In this document: positions 53,253 through 64,000 of the stretch, piece by piece
How the letters are laid out: each line of letters begins with the position of its first letter
Position numbering within the stretch: position 1 is the first letter of the stretch
NCBI GenBank assembly: GCA_002964805.2
Contig: PUDQ02000005.1
Span: 124,001-188,000 of the forward strand
DNA length: 64,000 nucleotides
From: Trametes villosa
Taxonomy: Eukaryota > Basidiomycota > Agaricomycetes > Polyporales > Polyporaceae
Reading direction: 5' to 3'
Translations under genes and position numbers: made by a program
The notes under the pieces: generated by a model
Databases searched by the model: none
Told to the model about the DNA's origin: nothing
What the model saw: the letters and a program-made list of their open reading frames with translations, nothing else

Positions 53253-55463
53253 ACCGCGCCCACGGCCCTCACTCCCTGGTGAGGTGAAAGTTCAGTATGA
53301 CGGCGTGGGGCGCGCACGGCGAGGTACGCGGGGCGGAGCGGGTGCGTTGTACGGCATGGGCGCGCCCGGTTGCCGCCCGCGGTTGCGCGTTGCCGACTGG
53401 ATTTGCGTTGTCTCACTTTGCAATTGCGTCGAGGTCGCGCTCGTGTGGAGCTTTTAAGAGGGGCGGGGCATTTTGGTATACCGTATCGCTTTTGTAATAT
53501 CTGCCTGATTGACGTGCTTGCTCAATGTTATAATGGCTGCTCTAGCACTCCAATCCCAAACCTCCCGTGCAGCGACGTCTGCCCCACGCGTTTCGACGTT
53601 CACATGCCATTCGTCTCGAATCGTCCGGGCTCCGCTCGCCTCGCCTTCGCCGGGACGGCCACATGCCGTTCGCACGACTCCACGTAACCTGGTCCCACGT
53701 CAGAGGCAGGCTTCTGACAGCGAACTTGTGTACAATGATACACATCAGGCGGGCACCGCAAGCCTGCGCGTCCCTACCATCCCTCCATCTCCACACCCTC
53801 CACGTTCGCATGCTACAAGAACACTAAATTATTAGCGAAGAGCTTCTCCGGTCGGGGCCAGCTGTTTTCCCTGGATGCCGGACGGGGAGAAGCCCTCCCT
53901 CTGCAGGCCCAGCCCGAGTCGTCAGAGAACCTCAGAGGTGCTGCGCGGTCGCCAGGTGGATAACCCAAAAGCAGCACAGCTGGCCAGCCGGCGCAGGGCT
54001 TCCTTCGACCAACGACGGCGCCGTCGCGATGCTGCCATCTCCCTCTGCGCGCATGCGCGCGGGAGAATCAGCTGTGATGGGGAGCACATCGGACGTCGCC
54101 TGATGAGTGAGCAGTCTCGTTGCGGGACGCTGGAGGCGGGGGAGGCCGAGTCTCCGTGAGGAGAGGAAGTTCAGAAGAAGGGCGGTTGGAGGAGTGTCGT
54201 ATGCAGCCGCTCTGTCCCCGACTCTAGCGATGGCCAATAACGTACGTCGCGTGCCAGGGAGACGGAGTTAGCGCAGCTCGGGGGCCGCGCGTGAGATACT
54301 TCGCTTTGAGAGCATGTCCAGGCCGCCGCCGAACATCTTGCCGGACAGGAAGGAGGTTGGTACAGAACGCTGCATGATGGTCACGTAGCCCACGTCCTCC
54401 TGCTCTGGCTTCAGTCATCGAGCGACATGCACAGCACAATTACAGGCGGGCCGTCCGCGACGTCCCGTCTCACACAGTCGGTGCCAGCTTCGGGCAAACG
54501 TCAGTAGGCGGGTTTGAATCAACGACACGCGAATCACCCACCATCGCTGTACCCCGTACGGAAGTCATACATGCGGGATTGTGTTGGCCCCCGCCACTTC
54601 AAGTTACAAAACACTCTTCGCGGGTGGTCGACTTGCCACTACGGCCCGGCTTCCGTTCGGCAGCGCTGTCGCCTGTAGTAGATCCTTCCGTGTACGGGGT
54701 GTTGACGCCGCCGTAGATCTCAGGGTGAGCAGCGGCGGCCTCTTGCGATGGCAGAGGTATGTACGTGGCGCGATGACGCTTTCAAGCGCAGGTGGTCCGC
54801 GCGGGTCACCTCTTGAACTGCGCTTGAGTCAACGTCGGTCACGGTACACTGCATCTACAGAGAAGGTGAGCCAGATTCAGGCGGCAGGAAAGGGCGCAGA
54901 CATGACAGACCTTTTAGCCTGTTAATTACCAACAGCGGCAGGGCAAGACTACTTTCACAACAGACGAATCGGTGAAGGGCAGGCTTCGTTGAATGCGTGT
55001 ATGCTCACTACCTCTACAATTAACTCGCACACGTACGGTTCATCGATATCTACAGCGTATATGCGCATGCACCATGGGACGCTCGCGCCGAAAGGGAATG
55101 GGGTAATACACGGGGCGCGGTGGTGCCGCCGCAAACGACTAGATGATACGACGAGGGGTATGTGCAGCGGGATGTTGCAAAGCGAGCGAATACAAAGCGA
55201 TGGACGAAACGAGCGGACGGACGCCAGCCGACGCCGGGACAGGAGCGCCAGCGGCGTCCAGGGGTTTTGTGGTCTATACACAGCGACGCGGCGGGGAGGA
55301 TCGCGCCCGCCGCGTGCGGCACCTATCGTACAGAAATCGAACGCAGCGGCGGCGTGCGCCTTCCCGAGCGCGCGCTGGCAGCGGCAATAAAGACGACCTA
55401 TAACTCATCCGCGCTCCGTCCCCACTCGGACGAGGCGGTACCCTGCGGGGGCACGCGGGACGC
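53253..55463. other. Intergenic, no gene seen
   Basis: About 2.2 kb between convergent genes (aminotransferase plus, 7TM minus). Frames are short and overlapping on both strands. No RNA gene was recognised. Confidence 0.45.
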
Positions 55464-57031
55464 TCACTCGGACGGCGCCTTGCCGCTCTCGACGTCGCTG
55501 ATCCCAGCGGCCTTGCTGTCGTACCCGTCGAAGCTCGCGCGGTCGTGAGTGCGGCTGACGGAGACGTTGATCGCAACAGGCTGGAGAGGGTATGCGTGGC
55601 CGCCGATGGTCTGCAGGTGCGAGGGGTTCGCGCGGTCCGAAAGGCCGCCGTTCGCGCCGCCGGCGCCGCTGACGGAGTCGTTCATCGTGTAGCCGAGACC
55701 GACGCGGATGATGATGAGCGTGAACACGACACCCTGCGCGCGTAGTATGTGAGCGGCAAATGCGAGGGCGATGACGGGATGGACGTACGATGAGTGGCTG
55801 CATGATGTCGACGCAGATGTACTGCGCGTTCGAGCCGGCGAGGTACGTGCCCAGGAGCGAGGCCAGTGCGGCGGAGTAGATCGCAGCGGATTGAACCATG
55901 GTCTCGACGACTTCCCAGTGCGAGCCGGCCGCTGCGCCGCTGGCGCGGTACTTGCGCACACGGCGGTTCGACCACATGATGCGCGCCGCGATGAGGACTA
56001 CGGACAAGAGAAACATGATCAGTCAATGTCAACCACAACAGGCGGCGCCGCCTCCGCAGCGGTCATCTATCTGACCACCCCGGGAGACACGGACTGGGAG
56101 GGAAGGCAGTAACAGGGAGAACGGAAAGCAATGCTCACAGGTAGCGACCAGGTTGGTGGTGAGCGAAAGCGCGAAGAAGGCGCGGATCCATGGCTGGAGG
56201 TTCTCAGCGAAGATGGCATTGCCCGCTTGGGCCAGACCGATCTCGACGCACGCGCCGTACCCGGCAACTGTGAGGCAGGTTTGCCTATGAGCGTGTTGTT
56301 CACAAGGGGGCAATGATTCGGGAAGACGTACCTGCAGTTGCGAGCAGCAAAACGGACGGCACAATGAGAATCCACCAGACACGGCCCCACACGACGAACA
56401 ACCGGTACGACTGACGCGACACTTGTCAGCCTTGCACGGAGAAACGGGTAAGAGAGTAGGTACGTACCACGAAGAAATCCGCGACGAGGGTCATGGTGAT
56501 GTACACAACGTTCTTCGCAACGAATGTCGGGTCACTGATCCGTCCGTAGAATTCGCTGGTCCCAGTCGGTGTTCCGCCCCACTCAACGAAGCCCTTGATG
56601 GCTCGCACGATGTCTATCGCGAGATGCTAGATAGAGGCAGTCAGTATACCACACGCGCGGAACAGGAAAGAGAACAGGGACGTACCGCGACAGACAAGAT
56701 CCACATGACCGTCGTGGTCGCGAAGAGCGACCGGTTGAGTGTAGACTTGCCACGGATCTTCTCCCTGTAGAGCAGAATCCAGATAGCAATGGCGTAGAGC
56801 ACCGTGAACGCCCCGAAGATCATCGACTCGAGAAACAAAGCTATGAGCTACAGGAGAGGGGCGCATCAGTCATTGTCCAAGATCGCGCCTAGTCCAGATC
56901 GAGGATCCCAGGGGCGCAGATGAAGGGAAGGGATGAGGAGGCGATGGCAGGAGCTTGGCAGGGGGAGGGGACGAGCATGATGGACGTACCTCAGCTCTGG
57001 CTAGCGGGAAGCTCTCTTCGGCGGATGGCAT
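55464..57031 (-). CDS. Seven-helix membrane protein of unknown function
   Basis: Minus strand, ATG at 57031-57029, stop at 55466-55464. Exons from 5': 57031-56990, 56847-56686, 56626-56468, 56410-56332, 56267-56139, 55997-55789, 55733-55464; 349 aa and the frame closes. Seven hydrophobic segments in order: LIALFLESMIFGAFTVLYA, FATTTVMWILSVAHLAIDI, VYITMTLVADFFVSYRL, WILIVPSVLLLATAVAG, FFALSLTTNLVATFLIA, AAIYSAALASLLGTYLAG and IMQPLIGVVFTLIIIRVG. A long polar tail follows. This is the layout of basidiomycete 7TM proteins with a short outer N-terminus. It has no DUF6533 core. Function unknown. All donors but one read GTACGT, an unusually uniform set. Confidence 0.82.
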
Positions 57032-57126
57032 GTCTGCACAGCGTCTTCGGGGACAAGGAGACTCAGAGTGCCAGACGAGGGGGTGAGGGGCAGGGTTTTG
57101 GCGCGGAGGCAGGGCCGGCCGCAGGG

Positions 57127-57134
57127 TTTATATA
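57127..57134 (-). promoter_or_regulatory. TATA box of the minus-strand 7TM gene
   Basis: TATATAAA on the minus strand, about 96 bp before the start codon. Confidence 0.55.
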
Positions 57135-60100
57135 AGCACCGCGGCGGGAAGGGGCGTACTTTGATTCTCGCTGGAGCGCGATCTGGGAGGGTTACGAGTA
57201 CGGCAGCGGGGACATGCATGGCATGTCGCAACGGAGCGGAAGCGCAGGGCGTCACTCACAAGCGTCCGGGCGGCAAGCGAGATATTCATCGCACGCTGGA
57301 GATCCGCCGTCCAGATGGCGACTTTCGAAGCAGACTCGCTTGCACCCCGGAATGATGCGCAGGCGTGACAGGCTGAAGCATCATCTGCGGGGCTCTCCCG
57401 GCCTCCTCACCTCAACGCCTGTCCCGGGGCAAAGCCAGCTTGCACAATGAGACGGTGCTCGTCGACGACAGTGGAATCCGCGGAGCGTTCGGTCACCCGG
57501 GGAAATGTCGCGCCCCCTTTGATGCACCAGGCTGTGCACGAAATAGACCGGCGCGCGCCTTTACGTTACCCCCGCATTGAGGCCGTCTTTCGCACATGCT
57601 TTGCGCTCTGGTCCTGTGCGAGAACTGGCAAATTAGCCGACGAGTTCTGGCCAGGCTGATGATGGTCCCCGCGCAGTCATGCTGCAGCGATTCGTCCTCC
57701 TTTGCGAGAGCGTTTCCCGACTCGCCAGTCACTCGCTGCATGTCTGAGAGTAGATTATGACCGCTGATGAGTTAGAGCGCGACGCTCACCCTGAGCTCGC
57801 CTGCATGTCCCGTTTGAGGCGGTCCCGGACGGTTAGCAGCGGCCGAAGCTCGGTGGCTTTAGGGCCACGAGCGGCGAACCGGCGAAGATGGCACGGGAGC
57901 AGATGAGAAGAAGGGGAGTAATCCGCGTGGTTTTGATATCCCAAACAGGGGGTTTGGGCGTGATATCTGCAATAAATAAGCGAGGGAGCAGATCTCAAGA
58001 AGGGGATTGGCTGACCTAGAAGCTGATTGGGCGCGACAACCTTGAAAGGCCGGAGCCTTGGTGGCACAGCGACAATGCTAACGGGCTGCGTACACTTCGC
58101 ACGCACGTCGTTGCATGCAAACTGCCATCAGAGGCCCGGGGTTGCAAGCGGTGTCAGTCCTATCTATCATGTACGCACTTCGAACGTGAGTTTACATGAA
58201 TGAAAGCGTCCGAAAGCATGATAGCGCCATTTGGATGCAGGAAAACTGCTGAATGTCGCACGAGGCCTTGTCGGCGTCTGCGAGAGCCACACCGTCCGGG
58301 GCGGGACGGAGGAAGAGATTAGCACCAGCGGGAGCTACGAGGAGTTCGGACTCGGAGTCGAAAAACTGCAGGAGTATCGTGCGGCCATCCCCGATCAGTA
58401 GAAGCGTTCACGGGGGACCGGTATTAGGGAGCATCACGTCCGTCGTCTTCTGACGACGAACTCCGAAGAACATCTCTGACCACAGTCGTGCCCCGCGACT
58501 CGCCCATGCGAGGGGGCGGTTGGAAGGGTAGGACACGCAGGGCTGAATCGCACCGACCCCGGATCCACGCGAACGGCGATGGCGGGGCCCTCCAGGCTGC
58601 TAGCGAGGGCCCAAGGGCTTTCGTGTGGTTTGCTGGGTTCTCCATCTGTTCGAAGAATGTTGCGTAGAAAAACTCGCAGCCTCATCATGCTTCTCCTGAG
58701 CTCGAGAGCGTGGGTATGGGAGACTGATGATGTCGGTCTCGCCGCGGGCTGCGAATATCTGCTCCTGCAGCGATGAGCAAGTATCTTGGTCAGTACGCCA
58801 CAGCAGCATAACACGGGCCCTGTGGAAGCTTCCCCTGGGCTGGTCAGAGGCACGTCGGTGGCGTTGAAGATCGTGCTCACCGCTTTCAGGGTCCCGAACG
58901 ACGGGAGTGTCGAGGCGCTTTCGAGAGGCCGAGGCGCGCGGACCGTCGGTGTGAAGGAGCCCGACCGAAACAACGACGCGTCTTTGTCGGTTGTCCACGC
59001 GAGCCCGACGCGAGCCCCTCGGTCATTGCTTGCCGACGCCAGCCCGCTTTCCTCATTCAGCACTGGGATGCGCAAATCGGGGCGGCCCGACCCCGGGAGG
59101 CCCGCGCGTCATCCGCAAATAGACTCGCAGCGCCCGCCTTAGCGAGGACCGTCGGGCCCGCGGTGCCCGCAGCTAGCGCTTCATTCAAGCCAGTATTATC
59201 ATCGTCGCGATATGCTCGAGGTTGGCAGCACTCACCGCTGTCCCGCACCAGTGTCCATCCCGCCAGTGTGCTCTGCACTGCCGACCGCCAGTGCCAACAC
59301 AATTGCAGAAGCGCGGGAGGGCTTCTCACACGGCGAGGCGACCTCTATCTATCAAAATCAACGAACGGTGGCAACCACGAAGCACGAAGTCAGCAAACGG
59401 TGAGGACATCTCAGGGGGACTAGACTGTGCGAAGTACGCACCCACGGACCAGATACCGTGGTCCTTTCTGTTAGGCCGCGTACCTTCGCGAGGTGTAAGG
59501 GTGCCGGATGGATGCCGGCCGCGTAGTGCCGCTTCTGGCCACAACCCCGGCCTCGGTCATGGGCAGTCTTCAACATCGAGAGGGGCGCATGCATCGAGGG
59601 CCGTGTGAGCGAGAGTGGACGTCCAAATACTATGTTTTGTGGGAAGTCACGACGTCAGAGGTAACCGTTTGAGTTGACAGGGGGGTTGTATGTGTGCAGG
59701 TGGTTTCCGGTGGCCATCTCTGGACGATGAACTCAGCTCCCCCGTCTCAGGTTCGGCGGATAGCAGCTCACCGTTATGATCACAGAGCAGACACCACAAC
59801 AGCGGTCATGAAGATCGCGACGCTCGTGGCCGGGAAGTATCCACGACGAACGCTCTGACGTTCACGATGGCCGGTAGCGCTCCGCGACCGAGATCGTGCA
59901 CCACCGTAGCAGCTCGTGCCCGCACAAAGCTCTGCTCGTGTTGAATTGGTTCATTTGCGTCGCCCACGTGCAGGAGATGATTTCGAGAGCGCACCATTGG
60001 CGGTGCGCGCGGTACTGCTACGGCACCGACATGCCATCGGGACACTGCAGTGGGTCTTCCCCGACGCACCCGGTCCAGTAGCGATGGGAATGCGCAGGAA

Positions 60101-62225
60101 GTCGCGATTGCTACAGTTATACGTCGACCGCTCTCGACTGTTTGCCTCCGCGCTGCCAGAAGCACGGCTGTACGTTGGCGGTGCATCAGGAGACCAGCGA
60201 GCTCGCCATGCTAGGTCATATCTATACGCTTCTCAGATTCTGCAGGGAAAATGAATCAGAGAGCGTAACGTGAAGCATGTGAAGCAGACGCGAATAATTG
60301 GTCGAAGAATCCTACTCCCTGCGCAATTTGACTGCGACCCCTTGCGCAACGTAAGCTGCGTCCAACAGGCTGTCGGGGCTTGTGATCGTGCGACCTCCTT
60401 CAATGACAGCGTAGCCATCTGTCCGTCAGGGCATAAACCTCAGCAGCGTATAAGCGTGGAAGATCGCTGAACGAGAGGTTGTGTATTTCACCTGCATCAT
60501 TGTACGAGCGGCGCCCATGTAAATCTTGCGGCGTCTCGTCCGCGGGGCGCGGTGTGGGGTTGTGCACACAGCGGCGGTAAGAAGCGGAAGAAAGACACAT
60601 CCACCGGCGTCGGCCGGGTAAATGGGTGACCTTGATCATGCATCAGAAAAGCAGGAAGACGCTATTATTCACGGATAGCTTACCATGAGCGTATCTCGTC
60701 GACAGCCACACTGCTCACAGTGCCCACGCCGAAGATTTCCCCAGCACGCTCTCACCGCCGGGGCGCAGTTGCCATTGCGTACATCAGCGCGGTCGGCGCT
60801 GTGCATGTGAGAAGGTGCAATTTGTACGGTGGCCATGCGTGCGCATGAGCCGACTATGTGAAAGAAACGACGCACAGCAGTAAAGCTGTCTCCGCATTGA
60901 TATAGAGTGTTCGCAGCAGCACGGCATCGCAAAGGTGTGCCGGTGGGACTAGAGCCCGCCACCACGGCATGTCAAAATGCATCGGAAACTGCTGCGAGAC
61001 AACGTAGGTTTAACATCGCCCGGCCTTCTGCTGATTCTGATCAGTTCATGTCATGGCTCCGGCGTTCTTTGTTGATGTTGAGCCCCGGGGTGACACCACA
61101 ACCACACAGTGTACGAGAATTCAACGAAGACAAGACAGTAACAAAAGTAGTCGTCGACTCACCATGGCTCTGAATAATCGTTCAGCTGAACGGATTTATC
61201 CATGCTGGCCTCGTGGAGGAAACCCTCCCAAGCTGTAGTGTCGAAACATCCAGTGCTATCGACAGCGGGCGTAGATCAGGCCAAGGCCCGAAGGCCTCCG
61301 CACTACGCCCTGCGAGGGGCGTAAGTCCCCTGACTGGTAGGATAATCGAACGGTGGCTACGCACGGGCGGATAGTGCACTCCAGTGATGCCGACAGCTCG
61401 CGCACTATGCACGCGCATGTGACCTAGAGATGTACGCATTAACATCCTATCGCCGACGCGCAGCTTCACCTGTCAGATACGCGCAGCTCTTGAAGGCACA
61501 GCTAACGGCAATGTTCATAGCTATCAGCGTTGTGGCTTTGTGGCGGTCGTGCGTCATACCAAACTGGAACACTCACCTCACCCTGCACACGTACGAGACT
61601 GAGAATACGCAGTATGGCCCGAGAGCGAGCGTTCAGCCGCGGACGCTGACGGACAAGCTCTGACCTCCATGATAGGCGACCAGACAGCTACAAGATCCGG
61701 ACGGCAGCGTCGGCCTTACCGCAGGAACCGTGGCAAGCCGCACCTCCAGGGCTGGTCGCGTGCGAGCGTTACCGCACATTACGGCACACAAGGCTCCGGG
61801 ACGCCATGGAAGCCCGCCTTCTCTGCCCGCACACCGGCCAAGGGAAGATGTTCGACGCCAACGTTGTTTGATACACCGCGCCCTGGGGGTAAGCGTCCTA
61901 GCCCTGAGGGAATGCAACAGACCGAGAAGGAGCATATGAATGTGGCACACGCAGATCATGAAAGGGGGGCGAGGTACGTACGTCGTGGCGCCTACGAGCT
62001 CCGGACGTTGTGGCGCTCCATGAACCGCACTAGCGACCACCCTGATACCGTCTTGGCGGCTGCGTATCTGTTTGCAGGAAACCTACAGCCTCGTGGTGTC
62101 ATTGAGGTTATGTCCGGCAGGCTATCGTGGGCTTCTAACGGCGCTGCGAAGGGCGGGCATGACCTACCTCAGACCCGACAGGTCTCGATAAGGACGCCTC
62201 CGTCTCACGAGGTGTCAGGGAGAGA
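57135..62225. other. Gene-poor 5-kb stretch
   Basis: No gene could be supported. The best frame is minus 58434-59075 (listed separately). Others overlap in several frames and have no partner exons. No tRNA, rRNA or transposon ends were recognised. Confidence 0.4.
58434..59075 (-). CDS. Possible coding exon, unidentified
   Basis: An open frame of 213 codons whose first ~80 residues look protein-like (RIPVLNEESGLASASNDRGA, VGLAWTTDKDASLF, FGTLKAVSTIFNATDVPL) and whose remainder is Arg/Ser-rich and less convincing. It may be one exon of a gene whose other exons I cannot place, or chance. No family recognised. Confidence 0.2.
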   Translation of the reverse strand: MRIPVLNEESGLASASNDRGARVGLAWTTDKDASLFRSGSFTPTVRAPRPLESASTLPSFGTLKAVSTIFNATDVPLTSPGEASTGPVLCCCGVLTKILAHRCRSRYSQPAARPTSSVSHTHALELRRSMMRLRVFLRNILRTDGEPSKPHESPWALASSLEGPAIAVRVDPGSVRFSPACPTLPTAPSHGRVAGHDCGQRCSSEFVVRRRRT

Positions 62226-62233
62226 CATATAAG
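62226..62233 (+). promoter_or_regulatory. TATA box of the amine oxidase gene
   Basis: CATATAAG about 100 bp before the start codon, the usual spacing for this fungus (compare 43790). Confidence 0.5.
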
Positions 62234-62327
62234 TGCGAGAGCGTGCAAATTTCTCCGGCTCCCGACGCACTGACGCTCTGGTCGACGCCGCTCGAGCTAC
62301 CTGTAAACGCTTCAGCTGTGTCCAGCC

Positions 62328-64000
62328 ATGCTTCACTGGACGTACGCCTCACCTCTGTTCCTACTCGCGACATGCCTCGGCTCGCTAGCCTACCCCGTGG
62401 GGCCCGGGGCGCAAAGCGTCCTAGACGTTCATCGTAAAGACGCGAAAGTTCTCATCCTCGGAGGCGGCGTCGCTGGCGTAATCGCCGCACGGACGCTGCA
62501 CGAGCAGGGCATTGAAGACTTCATAATCATCGAGGCGCGGCCTGAGCTTGGAGGGCGTATGATGGGCCACGAGTTCGGCGCTGCAGGGAACCGGTGGATG
62601 GTAGAGCTCGGCGCGAACTGGGTGCAAGGGACACAGTCGCCGGGCGGCCCTGCCAATCCGATCTGGACCCTCGCGAAGAAGCACAACATCTCGCTGCATT
62701 CAAGCCAGTATTTCGGTAGCGTCGGTGAGTGCCTGACACATGGTGAGCGTACTTTCAGGTTTGATGCTGAAGTGACACAGCGACGTACGATTACTCGGGG
62801 CCTGTCGATTTCCAAGACACCTTCTGGGAGTCGATCAAGAACTTCGACAGGCTGACGGCCTTGGCCGGTGCGTTCGTACATTCTGCCCATCCTTCGCGGG
62901 AGAGCGTCTCGAACAGCTGAATGTTGCGTTGGTGCAGGTGCGCGGGTTCCACAGCGGCTCGTCGACATGACCGCGAGGAGCGGATACTCGCTTTCGGGTG
63001 CCCGACCGGACTCGCCGCACGAAATGGCCGCGGAGTACTACCAGTTCGACTGGGAGTTCGGCGCGACCCCCGAGGAGACGTCGTGGCTCGCTTCATCCTG
63101 GGTGCATAGCTCTGTTACTCGTCTTGCCGGGCGTTCGGGCCTATCCTGGCGGGGACTCGCGCGCACGACGGCGGCTGCGGCGACCAGTCTTTCCGGTAGA
63201 GCTTGGCGCCTCGAGACAGCACGTCCTCGCTGACGCATCTACAGGCGCATAACCATACATTCCGGACATACTCTCACGAAAACTTACTTTCGATAGACCA
63301 GCGAGGTTTTAAGGCGCTAGTTCAGGAGGAAGCCGACGCGTTCATGGATGCGAGTCGGGTGAAGCTGAACTCGACCGTGGCTGAGATCCGCACGTCGAAG
63401 CGAGGCGTGGAAGTCGTCCTGACAGACGGGTCCAAGCTCGCTGCAAATTACGCGCTGTGCACGTTCAGCCTGGGAGTGCTGCAACACGACGACGTCGAAT
63501 TCGTACCTGCTTTGCCCGTGTGGAAGCAAGAGGCTATCCACAGCATGGCGATGGTAGGGCATTTCCTGACATTTACTGTGCATCAGCATGAGATCTCACC
63601 GCACGAGCAGGGAACGTATACCAAGATCTTCATGCAATTCCCGAGCAAGTTCTGGTTCGACACGGAGGTAGGCGAGTTAGAGACGTGTTCGAAGAGGCTG
63701 TATGCTAAACAGCTCACCAGATGGCGCTGTACGCCGATCATGAACGTGGTCGATATCCGATCTGGCAGTCGCTCGACCACGAAGGACTCCTCCCGGGGAG
63801 CGGCATCCTCTTCACAACCGTCACCGTGAGCATGTTTGTTGTCCTCATTGTTCACGGAACTCACCTCGCTACCATCTGCGGCCCAATCATACTCAGGGCG
63901 AATTCTCCCGCCGCATTGAGTCCATGACGGACTTAGCCGCGCAGCAAGAGATCCTCTCCGTGCTGCACACCATGTTCCCCAACGCGACGATCCCCGCCCC
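62328..64000 (+). CDS. Secreted flavin-containing amine oxidase (polyamine oxidase-like), 3' end outside window
   Basis: Exons: 62328-62724, 62781-62867, 62938-63101, 63245-63667, 63721-63825, 63897 to beyond 64000. N-terminal signal peptide (LFLLATCLGSLAYP), then the FAD-binding LILGGGVAGVIAARTL, IIEARPELGGRM and ELGANWVQG motifs of the monoamine/polyamine oxidase family. Later blocks are EYYQFDWEFGATPEETSW, LLSIDQRGFKALVQEEA, CTFSLGVLQ, MALYADHERGRYPIWQSLDH and GSGILFTTVTGEFSRRIES. The family oxidises polyamines or other amines, making H2O2 and an aldehyde; substrate is not determined. Frame and splice phases agree through the visible part. Intron 3 is 143 bp, longer than its neighbours. 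Confidence 0.88.

Noticed and set aside
61669..62232. 187-codon plus frame upstream of the amine oxidase gene
   Set aside because: Low-complexity, Arg-rich, no partner exons, and overlaps the TATA region of the next gene.

Overview
The window looks like nuclear DNA of an agaricomycete fungus, probably of polypore type. The evidence is split genes with many 50-65 bp GT-AG introns, a fungal class II 2-isopropylmalate synthase, the basidiomycete-specific DUF6533 and DUF6534 membrane families, and fungal Ty3 and LINE elements. Exon structures below were built by hand and accepted only when the reading frame closed across all exons.

Layout. 1-15.5 kb: the end of a 7TM gene, a DUF6534 gene, LEU4 (leucine synthesis), ERG27 (ergosterol C-4 demethylation) with an unusually large intron, a 7TM gene with an in-frame TGA, and an intact GMC oxidoreductase. 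15.5-34.8 kb: a nested transposon block. A minus-strand LINE (15503-34792, 16-bp target duplication, ORF1 and ORF2 intact) carries a plus-strand Ty3 chromovirus (24721-31770, 457-bp LTRs identical by eye, AGATT duplication). That element carries a 406-bp hAT-like MITE (28738-29143, ATGCCCCC duplication). 35-50.3 kb: four tandem DUF6533 membrane-protein genes separated by decayed GMC oxidoreductase copies. 50.9-64 kb: a kynurenine-aminotransferase-like gene, a minus-strand 7TM gene, a 5.3-kb gene-poor stretch, and the start of a secreted flavin amine oxidase cut by the window edge.

Interpretation. The intact GMC gene plus the four DUF6533 genes and three sets of GMC relics look like repeated duplication of a two-gene GMC + DUF6533 module. 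The first pair was later split by the LINE. Four of the membrane-protein genes outside the array (first gene, DUF6534, 11.1 kb, 55.5 kb) belong to other polytopic families, so the window is rich in 7TM-like proteins of unknown role.

The most unusual observation is that each of the four DUF6533 genes needs two 2-nucleotide micro-exons, at homologous places, to keep its frame. With them all four models close exactly (356, 352, 355 and 366 aa), and nine exon lengths are identical across the copies.
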